Shown piece after piece: positions 57,854-64,000 of a stretch of 64,000 bases of DNA. Source of the stretch: Physcomitrium patens (lineage: Eukaryota; Streptophyta; Bryopsida; Funariales; Funariaceae). The notes beneath the pieces were generated by a model that had not been told where the DNA came from, searched no databases, and worked only from the letters and a program-made list of their open reading frames with translations. The translations under genes and the position numbers were made by a program. Location of the stretch: contig NC_037269.1 of NCBI RefSeq assembly GCF_000002425.4, positions 7,951,067 through 8,015,066 of the forward strand, given 5' to 3'. Positions within the stretch are counted from its first letter, which is position 1; every line of letters begins with the position of its first letter.

Positions 57854-60520
57854 TGATTTCTTTAGTTTGCCACAACTAATGCAAATCCAGCTAAGACACA
57901 TGCTCGACAACCAAATAGAGTTGCTCAAGTGTTTAGACGCAAAACAAGCCATTGTTTAGTAAATGATTACAATGTTTAACAGAACCAACTAAAGTCGTTA
58001 CAACCAGTGCTTTAAACCCGCGCACAGAAGATGTACCGTGTGTGTATTTTTTGATCCTTACAAATATATAAAGAGAATTTCTCTCTCTTTTAGATCAACA
58101 GTGTGCTCTAAGGTGGAAACACCCAAGAGTTCTACAACAATCTTCGTGGGGTACTGCACTAACACATAGGCTTATTGGCTTTGAGATATACAGCGACATT
58201 GACTGATCATAAGCGGCAACGTGATCTTCGGCAGGTATTCAATTCTTGAGACAACCACTCCCAAAGTATTTTCCGGCTTGTTTCCATTCCAAGATACACC
58301 CACTGCTCCCCAAGATGCAAGTACCGCAGATCCAGTTTACCGTAACGTTGACAAAACTGCAGACGATCAAATCTCTGAAGAACCAACCAAACCCAGCAGT
58401 GAGCAGCACATATGCTCACCACCTCCATTGCTTGCCCAAGTTTGGGGCATCAGCATGGAGCACCCATCGCAAGAGACGGAGACTTTACCATAACCACAGC
58501 GAGCACCGCAGCCCTCTAATATCCGCAGTGCTCCAGCCCATCTACGGGACTACATTGTCCCGGACTCCTTTGCCGGCATTGTATCCAGCAGTCACATTCC
58601 AAATGACCCGAGCACCTACAAAGAGGCCCACGCTAGTCCAAAGGCAGATCAGTGGCGTTCTGCCATGGAGGCGGAATACAATTCTCTCCTCCAAAACAAC
58701 ACTTGCCGGCTAATGCCGCTCCCTTCTGATCGCAAACCTGTGAGATGCAAGTGGGTGTACCAAAAGATGACAAACTTGGATGGATCCATCGTGAAATTCA
58801 AATCGCGACTTGTTGCAAAGAGATACACTCAGCAGCACGGAATCGATTACGACTGGACTTTCAGCCCAGTGGTGAAATATGAATCAATCCGCACCGTGCT
58901 TGCTATTGCTGTGCAACAATACATGAGTATGGTACAGTTCGACATACAATCCGCATTTCTCCACGGCTCTCTTGACACCGAAATATATATGCAGCAGCCC
59001 CCGAGTTTTGAAGTCGGAAGCCAGCACCCACCAAGAGTTTTTCAACTTCTCAAAAGCTTGTATGGGTTGAAACAGTCAGGGCGAATCTGGAACCAGACGT
59101 TTCATGATTTTCTCATGAGACTCGATCTAGAGTCCACCGAGGCCGATCCATGTGTTTATATTTCAAAAACCGAGCCCTGCCTCATCATCATGCTGTTTGT
59201 GGATGATGGGATTGCCGCTTGTTCTTCACCGGCGCGCCTTGAAGCACTCGTCCTCTACATGGAGGAGCATTTTGCCATTACTCGCTCTAACGAGGACTAA
59301 GATGTGGGGCTACACATCCTTCGATTAAAAGCAGAGGGAGATATCATCATCCACCAGACCATGTACCTATGTCAAACCTTAGCCCAATTCAGATTTGGGG
59401 ACTGTATCCCTCTAAGCACACTCGGCGGCCCTAATACCAAGTTGGATGACAACGCCAAAGAATTCTAACCTTCCTTTTCTTACACTGCCGCTGTTGGGTG
59501 TCTGCTCTATGTCCAGACCCTTGGCCGCCCTGACATCAGCTACGCGGTTAGCGTGATCGCACAATTTTTGGCGAACCCTCAGCGCCAACATTATTAAGCC
59601 ATTACTCGCAACTTTCGCTACCTCGCGGGAACTATGCACCTCGCCCTGTGCTTTGCCAATGGCACTGATTTCTTGCTGCTCAAAGGTTACGGCGATGCTG
59701 ATTACGCAGGCAATATTACCAACCAAAAGTCCCGCACCAGTACTCTATTGCTGCTAAATGGCACCCCCATCCACTGGTATGGCTGGGAACAAAACTATGT
59801 GGCCACCTCCACCACCAAATCCGAGTATATCGCGGCTGCCTCATCTACGAAAGACATCATCTGGCACCGTTGACTTCTCACAAACTTGTGGTTCAAACCA
59901 CCCAGGCAACACGTTTGTTTTTTGATAGCTAGAGCGCTATCCGTCTGGTACACAACCCAGAGTTCCACCGACGAACAAAACATAGGGACGATGCGTACCC
60001 TTTTATTTGAGAACACCAAAACCATGGCGAAATAAACATCCAGTATGTACCTACAACGGACAAGCTAGCGGATCTGTTGACAAAAGCACTGCACCTTGAC
60101 CGATTCTGGCTGCTTCGACAATCCATTGGGTTATTACCACTACCCGCCATCAAACTCAGAACTCAAGCGTTTGACCTCCTAACATTTCAGCCTGCCAGTG
60201 TTAGATACTACCGAACTGAGGGAGGGAGTTGAAAAGCTCCACAAATGACAAGGCAGATCCAGCTAGAACAGATGCTCGACAACCAGACAGGGTTGCTCAT
60301 GTGTTTAGACACAAAACAAATCACTGTTCAGTAAATGATTGCAATGCTTAACAGAACTAACTAAAGTTGTTACGACCAGTGCTTTAAACCCGCGCACAGA
60401 AGATGTGCCGTGTGTGTATTTTCTGATTCTTACGAATATACAAAGAGAATTTCTCTCTCCTTTAGATTTACAGTGTGAGCTAAGGTGGAAACACCTAAGT
60501 GTCCTCTTCTATTTTTCACA
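57854..60520 (+). mobile_element. Element G: shortened Ty1/copia retrotransposon
   Basis: The left LTR (about 57854-58139) and right LTR (about 60230-60520) share long blocks such as CAGTGCTTTAAACCCGCGCA and GAGAATTTCTCTCTC. A polypurine tract GAGGGAGGGAG lies at 60218-60228. The internal part is only about 2.1 kb. It has the end of the integrase region (about 58210-58660), reverse transcriptase (58665-59300) and RNase H (about 59634-59870), but no gag, protease or integrase core. It is an internally shortened, broken copy. Target duplication not found; LTRs roughly nine-tenths alike by eye. Confidence 0.82.
58665..59300 (+). pseudogene. Element G copia reverse transcriptase
   Basis: A Ty1/copia reverse transcriptase is clearly recognisable: PVRCKWVYQKMTNLDGSIVK, FKSRLVAKRYTQQHGIDYDW, then VQFDIQSAFLHGSLDTEIYM, LYGLKQSGRIWN and the catalytic MLFVDDGIAA. 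RNase H follows near 59680 with GDADYAGN and SEYIAAASSTKDIIW. It is a fossil with a small number of breaks. Confidence 0.85.
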
Positions 60521-62356
60521 GTGCAGGTCAGAATTATAGGTCCTTACTGCCAATAAGAATGATTTGATTAGGTTCTGTTGATGTCGGCATCATTTCCCAT
60601 TAGTATGCACTGCTCATATGATTACTTTTTGGCCTAATCGATACAAGTGTAGACATGATGCTAACCCGTCGAGGAGAGTGAACACTGGATTCCAGTTGAA
60701 GAGAAATATCAGAGCGTAATCAGCCTAGTTTTGGATCCTTTCAACTTCATTCCCCGAAGTCTCTAGAAGCCACTGTGTTGACTGATGTCTAAAGAAAGCG
60801 CCACTCCAAAACACCACTATGATCACCACAATCAATGTCGAGACATGTCCGACCTGTACGGTACTCCGGCTCCGTGTACTGTCAAAGACCAGTAGCTACT
60901 GATATGCTGTCAGAGACGTGCAGCCAACATGTCCTCTTCGCTTACTCGGTGATGTCACATCCACCGCCAACTCACAATACGTGCACCGCTAGATTCCCAG
61001 CTCATGCCACAGCTCTCGCTTCCCAAACAAAGACTTCAAAGTCTTCCCAACGAAACGTCGTCGCACCGATACAGAAATACGCGAGGTGTATGGCAACAGC
61101 AGAAAGCAATAGCCAGGGCATCATCACAACCTGCGATGTAATGCGTCGAAGTCCAAATGCGCTCATGCCTTGTCGAAACTCCAACTCCAGGAGACAGTGA
61201 ACAATCAATCCGAGACGATAATTGTCAGCTTTTCAAAACCTTTCAGAAGGACGTATCTCTAATGTAGCCCTTCTCCTAGTCAGGATCCTGTTCATGATCC
61301 GGTCAGCAAGAACCAACTCAACGCAGGTGACGGTGTTGATCACAAGAAATTGAGGCAACATGATGTTGAAAAGGTGACACCTTCAATAAGAAGGGAACAA
61401 ATGCCAACCCAGAAGATCTCAGAAAACTCTATGTAGATGCGGAGGATCCAGATAAAGCCGTAATCTCACTGGAGACACTCACTAACCTGCACCATGAACA
61501 ACGGTCGTGTAAGACAATGTAAATCCAAAGTCTCAGCATTATTCCCTCATGCTCAATCTCTCCATCTTATGAAGCCAAATTTAAACTGCAGCTGTCGCCA
61601 ATTCTGTCAAGCATCTCAAAGACCCTCAAATCCAAAGCTAGTTCACAGATATGACAAGAAATGTTAAACGATCACTATCGACACAATATACTAAGACATA
61701 AAATATAATATAATAGGTCAAACCATTAGAAGCTTAAATAAACCCAATTTTAGCGCAGAGCACTCGTGCTGAGAGCAGCAGGAAAGCTCACCAAGCTTCA
61801 CTACGCAACGGACATGGCGGTGCGAGTTAGCTATTGCCGAAAACTGAGAGGAAGCTATATTCAAAGCCTGAGACTCCGGTGGCGTAGGAAACTGAGCCCA
61901 CGTTTCAGGTTGCAGAAGCCTTTAGTTCACGCGTAAAGTCAACGACCGCAATCACATCGCCAATCTCGTTGCTGAAGGTGATAAGCACTGTCGAGTATCA
62001 ATTCTTAAATCATCGCACTCTTCAGCAATACTCCGCCTGGTCTAGAGAGACTAGTGCGGCATTTGGTTCTGCTGATTAGGGAAGCTTTATTTGTTTCCGC
62101 CCGTGCAAGACCTAAGAGTATTGGTCAATTGCATCTCCTGTTGCTCAGAGATCCTTTTTCCCACAACTTTGTTTTTGGAGACACAGTATCAGATATTCTA
62201 TTGGCTTTTGTGTAATCGTAGAATAGGAGGATGAGGAATCTGGTTGTCAGTTGAACCAGGGCGGCGCTGGTGGGAGAACAGGGGTCGATTGTCGGCAGAG
62301 TTTCAAGGTCACTGGCAGCATAGAAAGAGAGAGATTGAGCGAACACGTGAGGAAGA
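60521..62356. other. Intergenic region and probable LHT promoter
   Basis: About 1.8 kb of gene-like composition between the copia element and the first LHT exon. A longer plus-strand frame at 60835-61200 has no recognised domain. The last few hundred bases should hold the LHT promoter and 5' UTR; no clear TATA box was found. Confidence 0.4.
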
Positions 62357-63990
62357 ATGGATGTGCCGCTCGATACTTACCATATCGAGCTCCAGAAGGT
62401 AGGCGGTAGTTTTGATGGCGCACATTGAATCAATGTTTGGAAGGTTTCTTCACCGGGTGTTTGTTTTTTAGATCCAGAATGCTGGGGTTTTAGGAAAAAC
62501 TCAGATCCAAAATCGCATTTCGATCGCATTGTCGGATCCCTCAGCTTAAGAAAAATCTAGTGGAACTAACCGTAGGACTTAACATCTGGAACTTCGTCTG
62601 ATCTCTTCTGGATTCGACGGCAAATAAAATTTTTTGAGAACCTGAATGAAACGTGCGCGTTACTGCGCGAGCTACAATTTTCGACGTCTATTAGTCTCCG
62701 GCACAGATCTTGTTTAGGAATTCCAAGATCCAAGATGCTCTTCTCTTGCAACTGGAAAAAATTTATGTTTTTGTCTTTCGCACGAGAATTGTCGTACTAG
62801 TGAACTGAAGGTTTCTAAAGTTCGATTCTCCTCTTCCGCCGTCTGTAGAAACAATAACCATGGAGTGCCGCGCTCACTTCCTTCAAAAATTAGGACACTT
62901 TTTTGTTGTATGGTATGATGATTCAGGTTGTCTAGGTCTTCCTGCACGACAACTTCATATTAGTATATTCAGAACATTCTGGTTGACACGATCGTTTCGT
63001 TGGAGAAATATTGACAATGTCGTGCTTATTGGTGGTTTTACTTGCAGCAATCCTCCCTTCTCTTGGCACCTCCACAACGAGTAAGTTAAACCACCCTGTT
63101 CTCACAAGAAAATTCCCACTGAGTGTAATGCTCACACCATGGACCTGACTTGCTGATGTCCTTCCAAACTGTGTTCAAGGTATACATTTCACACTAGTAA
63201 TTAGTAATTGGGGACCTTGTGGTGGGTGTGGTGGCTGGGGTTACGAAATCTGAAGGGCGTCAGCGGTGATCGCTTGATTGATTTGGAATCATGGCTACCC
63301 ATCACTGCGGCAGACCGCAGCGCCAACTGGAAGCATGCGGCTTTCCACAACGTGACGGCCATGATGGGAGCGGGTGTTCTCGCTTTGCCCAATGCCATGG
63401 TCTACCTCACATGGTATTAACTTCACTATATTTGAAAGCAATTCCTGTCGCGTTCTCTTATTTCCTCGCTTGCTCTGCCACCGTTTTCTCCAACATTTTG
63501 ATAATGATGTGGGCGTTCTTGTAGGGGTCCAGGTATCCTAATGCTCATTCTGTCATGGATCATCACCCTCTTCACTCTCTGGCAGATGGTGGAAATGCAC
63601 GAAGCTGTCCCGGGTAGGCGGTTTGATAGATATCATGAACTAGGCCAGGAAGCATTCGGTCCCAAATTGGGGCTATGGATCGTGGTCCCGATGCAATTAG
63701 TAGTCGAGGTAGGTGTGGACATCGTTTACATGGTGACCGCAGGAAAATCTCTGCAACACGCTTACTCCATCACCTGCGGCGACCACTGCCAGTTGCAGGA
63801 CAGCATTGTCTTCTGGATCTTCCTCTTCGCCATCGTGCAGCTTGTGCTAGCCCAGCTGCCCAACTTCAACTCCATAGCTGCCATCTCGTTAGCTGCCGCC
63901 ATCATGTCCATCAGCTACTCCACCATAGCCTGGGCCATTCCTGCTCACTATGGCCACACTCTCCCCGGCAACATCGAGCTACTGCAGCCG
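62357..63990 (+). CDS. LHT-type amino acid transporter (lysine histidine transporter-like), 5' part
   Basis: Host gene running off the window. Members of the AAAP/AAT1 family of plants import amino acids across the plasma membrane with protons. Exons in phase: 62357-62398 (MDVPLDTYHIELQK, with a good ATG context AAGAATGGA), 63256-63413 (SWLPITAADRSANWKHAAFH, then NVTAMMGAGVLALPNAM) and 63525-63990 (WGPGILMLILSWIITLFTLW, QMVEMHEAVPGRRFDRYHEL, GQEAFGPKLGLWIVVPMQLV, and LPNFNSIAAISLAAAIMSIS). All introns are GT-AG, and a GTAAGC donor at 63991 shows that more exons follow. The three exons give about 222 residues of a usual 440 or so, covering about the first five membrane segments. The first exon is joined by phase and composition, not homology, so it is less certain than the others. 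Confidence 0.88.
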
Positions 63991-64000
63991 GTAAGCTACG

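Noticed and set aside
60835-61200. Plus-strand frame of 121 codons as a host gene
   Set aside because: No recognisable domain, Ser/Thr/Ala-biased composition, an antisense frame over the same bases, and no splice or promoter context.

Overview
The window looks like nuclear DNA of a land plant, most likely a bryophyte and probably a moss. It has spliced host genes with GT-AG introns (a TPX2-like spindle protein and an LHT-type amino acid transporter) and plant-type Ty3 and Ty1 retrotransposons. It also has chromodomain Ty3 elements whose integrase and RNase H resemble the Tf1/sushi and fungal-type chromoviruses reported from mosses. The assignment to moss is an inference; no organelle or rRNA marker is present.

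Layout. Positions 1-6.3 kb are of ordinary base composition and hold one host gene on the minus strand, a TPX2 relative whose coding exons lie at 632-4118, with a CpG-rich probable promoter near 5990-6240. Positions 6.4-50.9 kb are an AT-rich retrotransposon graveyard made by nested insertion. A minus-strand chromovirus, here called D (about 10563-35902), has two insertions in its LTRs. One is element A (11073-23841, a non-chromodomain plant Ty3 element with a CTAAG target duplication), which itself carries a solo LTR of family B. The other is a solo family-B LTR (B1) that was then split by a second family-B element (B2, 29488-34396). B2 carries a gag-like gene and a Tyr/Gly/Glu-rich open frame but no pol. 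Further right come an old B LTR, an almost erased Ty3 relic (E, about 40.8-43.4 kb), a tandem duplication containing D-type LTRs (44.8-46.7 kb), and a fragment of another chromovirus (C). The chromodomain of C is split by a solo B LTR with a perfect AATGT duplication.

Positions 51145-57267 hold a much younger Ty3 chromovirus (F) with similar LTRs and a perfect GGATG target duplication. Its LTRs are packed with heat-shock-element modules (alternating GAA/TTC) upstream of a TATA box. The bases just inside its 5' LTR are complementary to the predicted RNA 5' end, which suggests Tf1-type self-priming. A 100-base assembly gap follows (57303-57402), then a shortened Ty1/copia element (57854-60520). 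The window ends with the 5' part of an LHT amino acid transporter gene on the plus strand (62357-63990 and beyond).

The two host genes are unrelated in function and simply flank the repeat island. The most notable signals are the heat-element LTR and self-priming site of F, the gag-only family B with a telomere-like minisatellite inside its LTR, and the extra downstream open frames of A and F.
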